Shown: piece by piece, positions 1-10,411 of the stretch
Numbering within the stretch: the stretch's first letter is position 1
Layout: each line of letters starts with the position of its first letter
NCBI GenBank assembly: GCA_963556255.1
Contig: OY744612.1
Coordinates: 19,278,557 to 19,342,556, forward strand
DNA: 64,000 bases
Direction of reading: 5' to 3'
Source of the DNA: Allolobophora icterica
Taxonomy: Eukaryota > Annelida > Clitellata > Crassiclitellata > Lumbricidae
The notes under the pieces: generated by a model
The model's input: only the letters and a program-made list of their open reading frames with translations
Database searches by the model: none
Told to the model about the DNA's origin: nothing
Program-made: the position numbers and the translations under genes

Positions 1-99
1 GACGACAGCCGTCTACCGAAGAAAGATAAGCCGCAGGAAGAAACTCCACAAGTCAGCCCAAACGTATGTACGATTGATATTAGATCCCTCCTGTCCCGT

Positions 100-440
100 A
101 TCATAAGTTTGGCCCGCCCTTGTTTTGATAGCAGTAACAAGTGTCCGTGTGGAGCAATCTGTTGTTCGTATCAGGAGTGTATTACCGTTTGTATAAACGA
201 TCGCCCCTGTTTTAATACTAGTAATACGTTTCCAGGTGGAGCAACCTGCTGTCCATACTTAGAGTATCCCAATAAGTGTGTAATACGTTTCCAGGTAGCG
301 TTATAGATTCGTGTGTATTGCAGTGTGTGTGAACGACTGCCCCGTTTGCTAATAGTAACGTGTGCTTGTGTGTAGCAACCTGCTATTCCCAATTAAGATC
401 AGTAACGTGTTTGCGTGGAGCGACCCGCTGTCAGCATTTA
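100..440 (+). repeat. Diverged tandem repeat encoding a short Cys-rich peptide
   Basis: Three to four imperfect copies of a unit of roughly 95 bp follow one another; each carries a 'tgtgtgaacgactgcccc'-like stretch, then 'agtaa-cgtgt', then 'ggagcaacctgctgt'. An open frame at 109-306 (65 codons) reads through two copies and repeats a Cys pattern (PCF..SN...GGA.CCPY.EY). Later copies are out of frame. No signal peptide, splice sites or start context support a real gene, so this is treated as a decayed minisatellite or repeat. Function unknown. Confidence 0.4.
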
Positions 441-523
441 GCGTATTGATTTGAAGTTGCATTGAAGTGTGCCTAATTAATTAATCTTGTTTAGATAAGT
501 AGAAATTGCTGTACTAAGAGAAA

Positions 524-1152
524 TTGTTGCTTGAGAATAATAACTGTGCAGCGCAAGTCATGTCTCATTCTAAACTAGCATTGGCTACAGTAGGATCTGA
601 AAGTGATGATGAGAACGACGACCACCCTCAAAGAGGTAGTGTTATGGTTGAAAGTCCCCCTCCCTCTGACCCCCTTCTCGCTCAAATATTAGGAAGCTTA
701 CAAGCAATCATTACACAACAAACTACATTACGAAATGACTTTAACAGCCAACAAGCTACCTTACGTAACGAATTACAAGTGACCAGCAGGCGGAAATGAC
801 CCGTCAGCAATCAGCCTTGCATGATAGCGTGAATGATGTGAATGATTTTGTTGAGATATTGACCGAGAGAGTGGTGGAGATTGAAAACCCGCTCATTGTT
901 GCCAATACGGACCTTGACTGGGCGATTCCTCCAATTGAATTAGATTACAATTCCGCGTCTTACCCTCAGTGTCACCTTAGTCGAGTTAAGGGAATGACGA
1001 ATACGTCACCGCCAGGGAATTCTCTTGACTCAGTAAATCCTCTCCGTCGAAGTGAACGATTTAGGACTCGCTTACCTAGAGGTCTGGATACATTATCGGC
1101 CGTTCCCCAGATGCCTGATAAGCCTAATAACCTGCCAAACATAGACGACTGA
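524..1152 (+). pseudogene. Retroelement-like gag/pol remnant (frameshifted)
   Basis: Two open stretches in different frames (ATG at about 560 to 799, and 796-1152) read as one decayed protein. The first has an acidic start and a duplicated QQ.TLRN heptad-like stretch typical of a coiled coil. The second continues helical (RQQSALHDSVNDVNDF) and ends with an RRSERFRTRLP-type basic motif, similar to the C-terminal tails of retrotransposon polyproteins. A frameshift lies near 796. The assignment to a retroelement is inference from composition; no protease, RT or integrase motif is visible. It is followed by an ATTGA-rich tail near 1240-1262. Confidence 0.35.
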
Positions 1153-1471
1153 AATTTTATTTCTCATGTTCTCTTCAAGAACATATATTAATGAAAATGT
1201 AAAAAAGTTGCGTCTGTGACAGCCTGTATTTGTCAAATAAACGAATATTGAATTGAATTGAGACCTGAGGCTGGCCCCTCTCAAATCCATCGAGAAATGG
1301 TATCTTCTTCTCCTGAAAGACAATTGACTATTGACATAGGACAAACCCTTCCGGCGAGTTAGCATCCGCTCGGAGTCTTTATTGTAATAGTTTCCTTCGT
1401 ACGATTGACGAAGTAGTAGAAAACATCTCAGTGCACCACGGCAGCAATGGAGCAACCCCAGCAGGTGTACT
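1153..1471. other. Intergenic stretch, retroelement tail and no gene seen
   Basis: AT-rich sequence with 'aataaacgaatattgaattgaattgag' type tail at 1235-1262, as expected for a retroelement 3' end, followed by anonymous sequence up to the target duplication of the hAT element at 1464. The reverse-strand open frame here has no recognisable domain. Confidence 0.4.
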
Positions 1472-2204
1472 CAGTGGCGGCTCCACAGGGGGGGGCCAGT
1501 GCCCCCCCCCAAATGAGTTTGTGGCCCCCCAGTGACCCCCAAAATCAGAGTCAGATTTATTATCAAATCTGTCATAAGTTAAGGATCAGATAATAGAAGA
1601 GGTATGGGGTTCTATTATTTATATATCACTGTTGATGAAACAAAAGATATTAGTCACAAGGAACATCTTTTGTTAGACCTCTATGTGATTTTTCCCAACA
1701 AGAAGTTAACGAATGCTTTCTATATTTTAAACCTGCAAACTAATTAATTGTGTAGTCATTGTCAGGGCTCATTTTATAGATACCTTACAGTCATAGGGGT
1801 TCGACATTGGCTCATATTTAGTGGGTCAAGGTTATGATGGTGCAAGGGTAATGAACACAGTCATCTAAAGAGTGGTGTAAATAAGGATGTACATTAGTTG
1901 GTAAGGCAGTCGACTCCGTGGGCCATTTAGTTCCATTGTTATACAAATAAATTGAATATAAGTTTAATTGATGCATCTATTTCAGAAGCTAGGGATTTTT
2001 AAAATTATTCAAAGGTCATATGTTTTTACTTCAAGTTCTGTTACATATAAGAAATGGGTGAAGCACAGGGTGTATTATATCCAGGGTAACCACTGAGGCA
2101 ACTGAAACTGTTCAGTGACACTAAATAGGTGTGTCCTATGTTAGTTATAGGCGCTTTGTACTACCCAAATAGTGTGTCCCTAAAATGAATGAGAGGGTGC
2201 TATC

Positions 2205-2720
2205 CAGTGATGGGCAATAGTTAACTAAAAAGTTGCTAACTTTTAGTTTAACTAAAAAAAATTTACTTAAGGATGAAGTTTAACTAAAAAAATAGTTTAG
2301 TTAAAACCATAGTTTAACTAAAAAAAATTCGTTGCTAACTAAAAAGTTTAACTAAAAAAATCAGCAATATGCAACTATTTTTCCACAATGAACATTGAAC
2401 ACTGTCAACAAATTTTTTTAACCCTGCATGGTTTTAGCATCAACAACCTGTGTTTTCAAATTCATACACCTGTAACTGTATGCCAGAACAGTACACATTG
2501 CATAGTTTGAAGGTGAAATTGTCATTGACGCTCTGCATTATTACAGTTCACTTAACCTCCGTTATTGTGAAAATGTTTGTCGCAAAAGTTGGAAAAAGTT
2601 TATCTATTTTTTTAATTTAGTTAACTAATTTCCAAAATCAATTGCCAACTTTAGTTAAACTATTTTTTTAGTTGGGAAATAGTTTTAGTTTAACTAAAAA
2701 AAGTTTTGTGCCCATCACTG
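2205..2720. mobile_element. hAT-type MITE (nested), TIR CAGTGATGGGCA
   Basis: Ends CAGTGATGGGCAATAG and (T)GTGCCCATCACTG are inverted repeats, and the 8-bp duplication GTGCTATC flanks it exactly (2197-2204 and 2721-2728). The interior is built from many copies of a TTTAACTAAAAA-like motif in both orientations and has no ORF. It inserted into the hAT relic at 1472-3134. Confidence 0.9.
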
Positions 2721-2775
2721 GTGCTATCAAGGGTGACACCCAAGTCACCAACACTAGATAGGTATGTGAATATAG

Positions 2776-3040
2776 CATGGGCGGCGATCCCGGAGGGTCG
2801 AGGGGGACAAGACCCCCACCTTTAAGAGTGGAGGGACACGCCATACATCGGACCCCCCAAATTTTGAAGAAACCCCCAAAAAGGTTATAAACTTTTTCGC
2901 GTTCAGAGTATAAAATTTTTTCGCGTGTGAGCGCGAAACATTTTTTGACCTCTTTTTTTACCAGATCAGTTCAAAACTCTTTTTTGACCATATCACTTCA
3001 AAAATGTCCCCCCACCTGTCAAACAAGATCGCTGCCACTG
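2776..3040. mobile_element. hAT-type MITE, GGCGGCGATC family, copy 1
   Basis: Terminal inverted repeats CATGGGCGGCGATC and GATCGCTGCCACTG, with exact 8-bp duplication GAATATAG at 2768-2775 and 3041-3048. The interior has a G-rich 'gggggacaagacccccacc' arm and repeats of 'ttttttgacc'. Other copies of the family lie at 25714-25984, about 31475-31680 and 53692-53866. It is nested in the 1472-3134 relic. Confidence 0.9.
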
Positions 3041-3272
3041 GAATATAGGGTCCAGTGTGACGTCAGCTGACCCCCTGTCAGAATCCCCGGCCCCTCCTTG
3101 GCCCCCCTTTTGGAAAAGCCTAGAGCCGCCATTGGGTGTACTGAAGCCCTTGAGTAACCTCAGCACGGGTGGACACAGTTCTGCGGATGTTCGAGTGTTC
3201 TCTTACCCTGGCTCTCAGGATCCTCAGGTTGTGCAACTCTAACCACCAGGTTTACAGGGCCAAGACTAACAA

Positions 3273-3420
3273 CCTTACACTCCCATCCTATGAAAAATCC
3301 TGTGCTCGATGGCTTACTGAAATCGTTTGGTAAAGAGTTCTAGGGTTTATGATTTAAGATCGTAAAATGATTGGGAAATGAAACCGACTTTTGTTTGTAA
3401 TATTTGGAGGTCTATAGCAG
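3273..3420 (+). repeat. Unit-A copy of conserved LRAT-upstream block
   Basis: This stretch ('cctatgaaaaatcctgtgct...', then '...gatcgtaaaatgattggg' and 'gaaaccgac') is closely matched about 1 kb upstream of the second LRAT gene at 16120-16250. It marks the 5' part of the duplicated unit and could hold the promoter or first exon of the LRAT genes. That role is inference. Confidence 0.5.
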
Positions 3421-3438
3421 CCTGTAGCTAAACAATCG

Positions 3439-3506
3439 GATATATATATGCATATATACATATATATGTATATACACACACATATATATGTATATATGTA
3501 TGTGTA

Positions 3507-3540
<34 letters not shown>
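3439..3540. repeat. TA/CA-rich microsatellite
   Basis: Alternating TATA/CACA/TGTA sequence directly upstream of the splice acceptor of the first LRAT gene. It makes the reading frame upstream of ATG 3649 appear open back to 3448, but this is microsatellite, not coding sequence. Confidence 0.85.
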
Positions 3541-3544
<4 letters not shown>

Positions 3545-3585
3545 TTCCGCTGAAATTACCCTCTCTCTTTCTATCTTTTGTTTGT

Positions 3586-3648
3586 ACTTACTTTTCTTCA
3601 GATTTAGGCCTACCATTACGTTCCACGGCAGCGACTCCCTTAACGGAC
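3586..3648 (+). promoter_or_regulatory. Conserved 3' splice site and 5'UTR exon start, LRAT gene A
   Basis: A polypyrimidine tract ending CTTTTCTTCAG (AG at 3600-3601) lies 47 nt before the ATG at 3649. The same arrangement occurs at 17198 and 27838 in the sister genes, with 49 and 47 nt to the ATG. The two-base length difference in B breaks frame upstream of the ATG, so this interval is best read as 5'UTR after a leader intron. The upstream leader exon was not identified. Confidence 0.65.
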
Positions 3649-5271
3649 ATGTCGCTCGGTAACTCTCAGAAGGATCTGCACAAGGTGTACGATGGTGTGC
3701 CATGTCCACGGTGTCCGATTGAAAAAGGGTCGAAAGTTATAACGACAATATTTGGACAAGGAGCGTTCATCAGAATCTGCTATGACTGTGGGTGGAGAGT
3801 CGGAGTTGACGATTCAGTGAATCTTTGTGATCTTGGGGATGATCGCTGGAGTTTTGAAGTAACAGATTGCGTTAAGGGAAATTCCTGCCTGAAGGACAAG
3901 AATCATGTTCCCATGTTCATCGGAATGGATGCTGATTTGCTAATGCAGTCAATATGCATCAATTGCCTGAAAACTGGTATCATGTTCAGTGCTGACGGTA
4001 AGACAGAGAACGCCAGTGCCAAAGATGCACCTGTTTGTGACGTTGATGAACTACTTCGTATGATCTTTGCTAATGCTGTACAGAAAAATTCGTCTGATGA
4101 ACTTGACACTCCGATTCCCGATAAAATTCAAGAGGAAATCGCTGACATCGTGGACACAAACAGTGACGAAATGATCGCGACGTTGCTGAACATCGATTAC
4201 GCCGAACACACAGAGTCATTGTTCGCGTGTAAGTGTGGCAGAGAGGAATGCCATGAGTGCAGGTCTGATTTATACGCCGGATGGTCAAAATCAGAGGTTT
4301 CAGAACTCACGAACAGGAAAGTTGAACCCGCGCTTAACAGCGCGGTAAAGACTCCCGTAAAAACTCATCTAAGAGTAACAAATCTAAACCAATTACGACG
4401 TGGAGATCACATCGCCTGGGATCGTCCCTACGTACTATGGCATCATGCCATCGTTGTTTTCGTAGAAACGAACTGCCAAGAGATCGTTGTTATACACAAC
4501 AGCGGTGGATTTAAAGACAATCGTAACGGTAAGATGGCTAGCGTCCGGGAGGAGACGGTCAGAGTCGATTGTACAACGGATTTTCTCTACCTTTACCAGT
4601 ACAGCGACGATGAATGTTATCCGCCAGAAGAGGTCGTCGAAAGAGCAGTTGGGTGTCTTGATCAGTCGTACAATCTTGTTAAATACAACTGCGAACATTT
4701 TGCAAGATGGTGTAAAGCGGGACTTAAATGCTGTCTCCAAATTGAAAAATTCTGTCAGAGGCTTAAAATGGGGTCGGCTAGCTTGGTGAAGTTCATAGAA
4801 GGATGGACGATGGTTACTCTCGGAATGCTCGAGAATTTGGAAACAATGGGGCAAATACTGGAAACAGGTGCTCGGGCGGCTATTAAAGCTCAACTTGGAA
4901 CAGTGGCAGGATCAACGAAACTATTCCGTTGTCTGGGACTTGGTACTATGATTGGTTCAATTGTCTTATCTGTAGCAACCGAGGTGATATTCTTCATCTA
5001 CAAGTTGTACAAGGCCAAGAAGGCGACGGACAAGAAAGAAATGCCATGGGACGAGTTTCAGAGGGAAATAGTCCAGCTAATCTTCGAGGGTCTGTTTGGT
5101 TTGGGAGGAGGTCTCGCCGTTGGCTACGGATTTTCGCTGATACCCTGTGTGGGTGTTTTTCTGAGTCCGCTGGGATATATACTCGGAAACTGGATTGGAC
5201 GATTTTTAGGAGCATGGGTGGGAAGACTTGTTGCTCGACGGCTTCCCATTATGAAAGTGGCTGCTTCTTAA
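3649..5271 (+). CDS. LRAT-domain (NlpC/P60-like) acyltransferase family protein, copy A
   Basis: 540 aa in one coding exon. Residues 1-235 are Cys-rich, with CPRC (C19/C22) and CYDC (C44/C47) like a zinc ribbon, a CINC pair (103/106) and a C.C....C..C cluster (194-204). The LRAT domain spans about 240-365: PGDHI-like block at 251-255, then H265 in WHHAIVV, H283 in VIHNSGG and C348 in NCEHFARWC. These match the His-His-Cys catalytic set of LRAT/PLAAT enzymes, which move acyl groups through a Cys thioester. The C-terminus has a hydrophobic segment (about 431-451) and a Gly-rich, GxxxG-type membrane region (about 476-528). The start is chosen because the splice acceptor lies 47 nt upstream in all three paralogues. 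Substrate is unknown; membrane association is inferred. The Cys-rich N-terminus is not part of classic LRAT or PLAAT proteins. Confidence 0.88.
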   Translation: MSLGNSQKDLHKVYDGVPCPRCPIEKGSKVITTIFGQGAFIRICYDCGWRVGVDDSVNLCDLGDDRWSFEVTDCVKGNSCLKDKNHVPMFIGMDADLLMQSICINCLKTGIMFSADGKTENASAKDAPVCDVDELLRMIFANAVQKNSSDELDTPIPDKIQEEIADIVDTNSDEMIATLLNIDYAEHTESLFACKCGREECHECRSDLYAGWSKSEVSELTNRKVEPALNSAVKTPVKTHLRVTNLNQLRRGDHIAWDRPYVLWHHAIVVFVETNCQEIVVIHNSGGFKDNRNGKMASVREETVRVDCTTDFLYLYQYSDDECYPPEEVVERAVGCLDQSYNLVKYNCEHFARWCKAGLKCCLQIEKFCQRLKMGSASLVKFIEGWTMVTLGMLENLETMGQILETGARAAIKAQLGTVAGSTKLFRCLGLGTMIGSIVLSVATEVIFFIYKLYKAKKATDKKEMPWDEFQREIVQLIFEGLFGLGGGLAVGYGFSLIPCVGVFLSPLGYILGNWIGRFLGAWVGRLVARRLPIMKVAAS

Positions 5272-5438
5272 TGGAAAACTTGGTGCAAAGCCGATACTAC
5301 TGAAATCAAAAGATTCGGGTTATTCGAATATATATTTCTAATTTTGTATTATAGGCCCTATTATTTATTCTCCGTGACAGAAACTTTTACTGCCCTATAG
5401 TAAAATTTAGTTAAGTATAATTACAGTTTACGCTAGGA
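5272..5438 (+). other. 3' flank / 3'UTR of LRAT gene A
   Basis: Sequence shared with the flanks downstream of the B (18871-18980) and C (29518-29690) genes ('gccgatactact', 'ctccgtgacag', 'gctaggacattt'). It probably includes the 3'UTR; no clear AATAAA is seen in this copy. It is interrupted at 5439 by a MITE. Confidence 0.5.
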
Positions 5439-5774
5439 CAGGGATGGCGAACCTATGGCAAGCGTGCCCAAAGTGGCACGCGTTGACATTTTTTGGGCAC
5501 GTGGAATTCAGAGCATCCCCCAAAATTTCAAACTTAGAAACACAAAATCCCTGTAGAAACTACATTTTCCTTGTTGAAGAACCTTATTTTAATTCCATTC
5601 AAAAACGATCTTCGAAATAACGTCTTTAATTCATTTTTTGTTACTCTTTGTTAACTTAACCTATATGTGAAAAATAATTGTATACTGTGCAAAATTCCGA
5701 GGGGCACGCGACGGTATTTAAAAAAAATTTAGCAGCATTTTGGCACGCGCCTTAAAAAAGGTTCGCCACCTCTG
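5439..5774. mobile_element. hAT-type MITE with empty sites in sister units
   Basis: TIRs CAGGGATGGCGAACCT and AGGTTCGCCACCTCTG, with an exact 8-bp duplication CGCTAGGA (5431-5438 and 5775-5782). The paralogous flanks at about 18979 and 29685 read straight through 'cgctaggacat' without the element, so it inserted in unit A after the array formed. It has no coding capacity. Confidence 0.92.
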
Positions 5775-5947
5775 CGCTAGGACATTTTACAGTGACTATT
5801 TTTCCAAACAGCAAACATACCTGCTTAATTTTCGTAATACGCGTTAATCGAGTGGCAGGTTTGTGTCGGGTATACGGGACAGAAGGATTCAGTAACAGCG
5901 GCGACAGATAGCTTAGAGCCTTAGACAATATACGCGGCGCATGGAAT

Positions 5948-6113
<166 letters not shown>

Positions 6114-6383
6114 GGCGCATAGATGGTTGAATGGTAACACGGTGGAACGAAGATCAGAAGGACGCGGGTAAGATACCCGCTAGTCCCCTACGGCTGGCTC
6201 AGCCTTGCATTCGCTAGAGGGCGACTGTAAAGTTGAGCGGTAGGACAGATGGACGCCGTTCGTGGCTGCCGTACATGCAGTTAAATTCGACTCCTGTAAA
6301 ACTGTATCTGTTACTACTATATGTCATGTAAGGCGCTGCTGAGCACCGGTTGAGTGGCGCCATAGCAAGTAGGCCTACGGTAC

Positions 6384-6936
<553 letters not shown>

Positions 6937-7139
6937 GTCCGTCCTACATGGGCAGATCGAAGGAGAGAGAAGCAGAGGGAGACCACGAAATACGTGGATG
7001 GACAATGTCAAGGAAAACTTGAAGAGCAAAGGTACGGACTTAACCATGGTGCGCGAAACTGTCAGGGACAGAACACTATGGAGAAACTTCATAAGAGCCT
7101 CATTGTCGGGAAAACTGATGGAAGAGAAGAAAGAAGAGA
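6937..7139 (+). mobile_element. LINE 3' coding remnant
   Basis: Reads as the C-terminus of a non-LTR retrotransposon ORF2: a GREKQRE-type arm, then W.DNVKENLKSKGTDL, then VRETVRDRTLWRNFIRAS. This is the RWxDNV...DR..WR signature common at the end of these proteins. There is a frameshift between the GR-rich part and WMDNV. It is followed at once by an (AAT)n array (7140-7222), as expected for a LINE tail. Confidence 0.7.
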
Positions 7140-7217
<78 letters not shown>

Positions 7218-7222
7218 TAATA
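7140..7222. repeat. (AAT)n microsatellite, LINE tail
   Basis: Trinucleotide array directly after the LINE C-terminal remnant at 6937-7139. Confidence 0.9.
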
Positions 7223-7259
7223 TTAATGATTGCAACAGAGTATAAACTCGACAGGCCTT

Positions 7260-7920
7260 TATTTCGAATCTGAAGTTTCTGATCGGCCAAATTTTTGGCA
7301 CGTTTGTACACAAAGAATATCATTGTTATCCATGAAATTTAGGTAGCAGCTAAAACAAATATATGCCTTTAAACAACTTGTTTTGCCGTCCAATTTGCCG
7401 ATCCTGCGGGATTTTCATAGTTTCTGTGCAACAAGTTTTAACGTTTTGAATAGGTTGTAGAGTTGTATATGATAGATCGTTTCGTTTGTATGTTTTCGGT
7501 CAACAAAAGAAGCCATTATTAAATAATGTATGTATTCATAACAATCAGTTAGGCTTGCATGCACATTGCTGTTTCACTATGTATGCCTAATTAGTTGTTA
7601 TTAATTATATTAACACGTATGTTGTTGTTGTTGTTTCTCTCCAAAATACACCCATGTTTCATTATAAGCCTTAAATACTTTTTTGAATACATATGTTTTT
7701 ACTAAGGTAACTGTAGTAACAGCTGAATAACTGGTAATAAATAAATCCTTTAAGAACAATTCTTTGACACCTTGAATTATAATGGGGCTTTTAGTAAGTA
7801 CAGAAGTAAATAGTAGTTTCCTTATAAGGTAAACTACTTCGCATTCAACAATCGGGTTTGGATTACCGAAACTGCCCATCAAGAAGGCCGCATCTGACAC
7901 CACCTAAAAATTTTACTCAC
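7260..7920. repeat. Unit-A copy of conserved LRAT-GPCR spacer block
   Basis: AT-rich non-coding sequence whose landmarks ('cggccaaatttttggc', 'aacaatcagttaggc', 'gcattcaacaatcgggt', 'tgtttcattgaacttgggaaatgcc') recur in order at 19250-19930 (unit B) and partly at 30385-30520 (unit C). No ORF has codon structure. It shows that duplication included the spacer between LRAT and GPCR genes. Confidence 0.65.
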
Positions 7921-8109
7921 TGTTTCATTGAACTTGGGAAATGCCGTTGTATAGTACATATTGCTTTCGTCTACAATTTCAAAAATTAATGATTTGCATT
8001 AAACCAAAAAATGTGCCTGTTTCTTTTATAATAAACATAATTGCATATTTCTAAATACAACTTAGAAACTTACAACTTCAGTATAATTTTTAAAAATATA
8101 TTTTAACTT

Positions 8110-9105
8110 GTCCCCGGAAAATTATGTCCGCTCCGTTAAAATGTAAAAATTATCTCGTATCTCACAACCCTTCCAGTTCTTTGGTCCCGCTACTTAACAC
8201 ATATCTTCTGTGAAGATCTATGTAAGTAAGTATGTCTTAATACAGGATCTGAATGCTAAGACAAATTTCTTACAAATTTTCATTTATTACGTACCTCATG
8301 TGTTTTTTCATAATACATCCACTCCGTTACTGCATTTTGGCAATGATTATGAATAAATATAATTTAAATAATATTTTTAATATAACATTTATAAGCTATA
8401 CAATGAGTGTACCGACGATTAATGTGGACGCATGAGAGATAATATGATATTTACCGTGCTGATACACAATTTGTCCACTCCGTTAACTGTCCACTCAGTT
8501 ACCAGAAATGTGACCCTTGAGGTACTAAAATTTATTCCGCTGTCAGGATAAGTCGCCTACTTAAATTATCATTTCTAATACAACTTATATAACAATATAT
8601 GACATTTTAAATAAATTTTTGCTTCGGCAGACTGTTTTTTTTAAAGTTCACTTTTCACATTCTGTGCTCAATTCTCGACAAATGGTAACGGAGCGGAACT
8701 TTTTATGGTAATTTTTTATGTAATTTTGATGTTATGAGCAGATTTTTAAGACAACATCATAAATATTTTAATGTTTTTTTGTTCATTTGATCACTGGTAA
8801 TGATTGGCTGAAGTGATTTTTATTTTGTTATTTGGCCAAAAAAAATACAGTCAACTTTACGTTGATTAGATTCCCTATTTTTCTTTCGGTAACGGAGTGG
8901 AACTTCTTAACAAAATTTAAAATGTGATGGAATTAAATAATCATTTGTATTGTAATTTCTTTTATATTTATTTTATAAACATTAATACTAAGAACATATT
9001 GGCATGTCAAACTACGCAGTAGGAAGCTGTCTACTATATATAAATAGCTCATATGTTTTGGTAACGGAGTAACGGAGTGGACAAACATTCCACTCCGTTT
9101 TTCGT
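8110..9105. repeat. AT-rich block with recurring CACTCCGTTA motif
   Basis: Nine or so copies of a 10-14-base motif (TCCACTCCGTTAC or its complement GTAACGGAGTGGA) at about 8126, 8318, 8473, 8489, 8684, 8888, 9060 (twice) and 9091. The first four are in one orientation; the 8684-9082 copies are inverted. The block has no counterpart in units B and C. It may be a non-autonomous DNA transposon with subterminal repeats, but no termini were found. Confidence 0.5.
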
Positions 9106-9294
9106 AGGGCTATTTTCTTTCTGCTAAAAACTTCATAATTTTACATATTAGTGCAAAACCAAATATATATTAGTGAAATAGAAATATTCAAGATTTGCTT
9201 CAAACAAAAATCAATGTAATTTGCCCAAAAATTTTTTTGCTTCTTCAATTAGTGAATGTGACATATTACCGGAAAATGACTCATATATAATTTT

Positions 9295-9490
9295 TCAATT
9301 GCAAATACCAAAAATATTTGGTTCTTCCGAAAGAGCTATAGTGAAAACGTCGTGGTCTAAAATGAATTTCCAGAAACAATAAACAATAATCTATACTCTA
9401 TACCCGAAGTAAAGCTTCGGTAAAATTAAAGTTCGCAAATGATTGAATTAAATGTCCGCACATAAATGAATTATGCCGTGTTAAAATTAA
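9295..9490. repeat. Unit-A copy of GPCR 3'-flank block
   Basis: Landmarks 'gtgaaaacgtcg', 'acccgaagtaaagcttcggtaaaatta' and 'gtccgcacataaatgaatta' recur at 20370-20620 and 31830-32080, just downstream of the other GPCR copies on the minus strand. Likely old GPCR 3' flank. It is cut by a LINE fragment at about 9490. Confidence 0.6.
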
Positions 9491-9773
9491 ATGGCTTCCC
9501 ATCCGTCCCCGTATCACCTTCAAAATCTGCCTCCTCTTGTACCATATCCACTCTGGAACATCTCCCACTTACATGACATCCATGGTCACACCATGTTCTA
9601 CTACAAATTCCAGAGGACTCCGATCGGCTGTACGAGGCGATTACCCCATACTTCGCACCAACTGGAAGTTTGGTAGTCGTGCTTTCTCGGTCTCAGGACC
9701 CATAGAATGGAACAGTCTTCCAACTATGCAGTCCGTAAATGCACATCTGTTGCTCAGTTTGAGTCGTAACTGA
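9491..9773 (+). mobile_element. LINE 3' coding remnant inserted in GPCR-A flank
   Basis: Frames read SRGLRSAVRGDY then SRAFSVSGPIEWNSLPT, the conserved end of CR1/L2-type LINE reverse transcriptases (R-FSVxGPxxWNxLP). The flanking sequences 'tgttaaaatta' and 'gttagttctttagttcgcca' are contiguous in units B and C, so this copy inserted into unit A. Confidence 0.7.
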
Positions 9774-9827
9774 TCCTGCGTTAGTTCTTTAGTTCGCCAG
9801 GTGGCTAATCAGTCTCCACCTAGCGAA

Positions 9828-10411
9828 TCACAGAAGAACCTCATTCTCTGATTCTTTCTGTAATTTCACATCAGACGAACCTCGGACATTGCAGCAAGTA
9901 ACCTTCCCGGTTTTCACCCCTCTGCTTCTGCTCAACGCTGCCCTGACACGCATCCTCACCCCGCGGTCGATGAACCAGGCCACGGGCAGCAGGGCAGGAG
10001 CGAGGAGCCGACCCAGAGCAACAGGGACCAAGTCCCGGGGTCGATGCACATGTCGGCGCAGAACGACACGAGGACGTTGACGACGAAAAAGGGGACCGTG
10101 TAATGACGCAGCATGCATTTGCCGCCGCAAGAGCGACCTTCGGAATTCCGGTTGTTGAACAAAACCAAGCTTCCTCTTCCGGTTTCGCTGCGCCGTCTTG
10201 TCGCCTAGCGACGAGTACTGACACACTTCCGGTAGTTGGAGAGTATCCCATATCCAGTTGTGACTCAGCTTGTGAACGGTGGTCGCTACGCCATCTGGCG
10301 ACCACGATTGCGATGCATCCGGTTGTAGAGATGGCGGCCGGAAACAGAAAGGCGACGAGCGATAAAAGGACGGCGGCGGCATTGGTCATCACCTTATCTC
10401 CTAGCTACAAA
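9828..10411 (-). pseudogene. Rhodopsin-like GPCR, copy A: truncated, frameshifted, MITE-interrupted
   Basis: Homologous to the C-terminal half (TM5 to tail) of the intact gene at 32156-33289. Compared with it, this copy lacks one T near 10090 and one T near 10006, so TM5-TM6, TM7 start and TM7 end-tail lie in three different frames. About 30 bp are missing at the TM5 start (about 10388), and the reading is cut by a MITE at 10412. Sequence past the MITE no longer resembles the receptor. The last frame still ends with VAWFIDRGVR and a tail finishing ENEVLL. A pseudogene. Confidence 0.85.

Larger units (their letters stand above)
1472..3134 (+). mobile_element. hAT-superfamily DNA transposon relic carrying nested MITEs
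   Basis: The element is bounded by an exact 8-bp target-site duplication GGTGTACT (1464-1471 and 3135-3142) and has terminal inverted repeats CAGTGGCGGCTC at the left and GAGCCGCCATTG at the right. Inside, short stretches still read as hAT transposase: ITVDETKDISHKEHL at about 1626-1671, matching the first-Asp block of the ZMYM/DUF4371-type transposases, and GQGYDGARVMN at about 1823-1855, matching the second-Asp block. The rest is deleted or saturated with stops. Two later MITEs (2205-2720 and 2776-3040) sit inside it, so it is the oldest of the three. It is non-functional. Confidence 0.85.

Noticed and set aside
3448..3648. Possible 67-residue N-terminal extension of LRAT gene A
   Set aside because: It translates the TA/CA microsatellite, a splice acceptor lies at 3600-3601, and the B copy is out of frame between acceptor and ATG.
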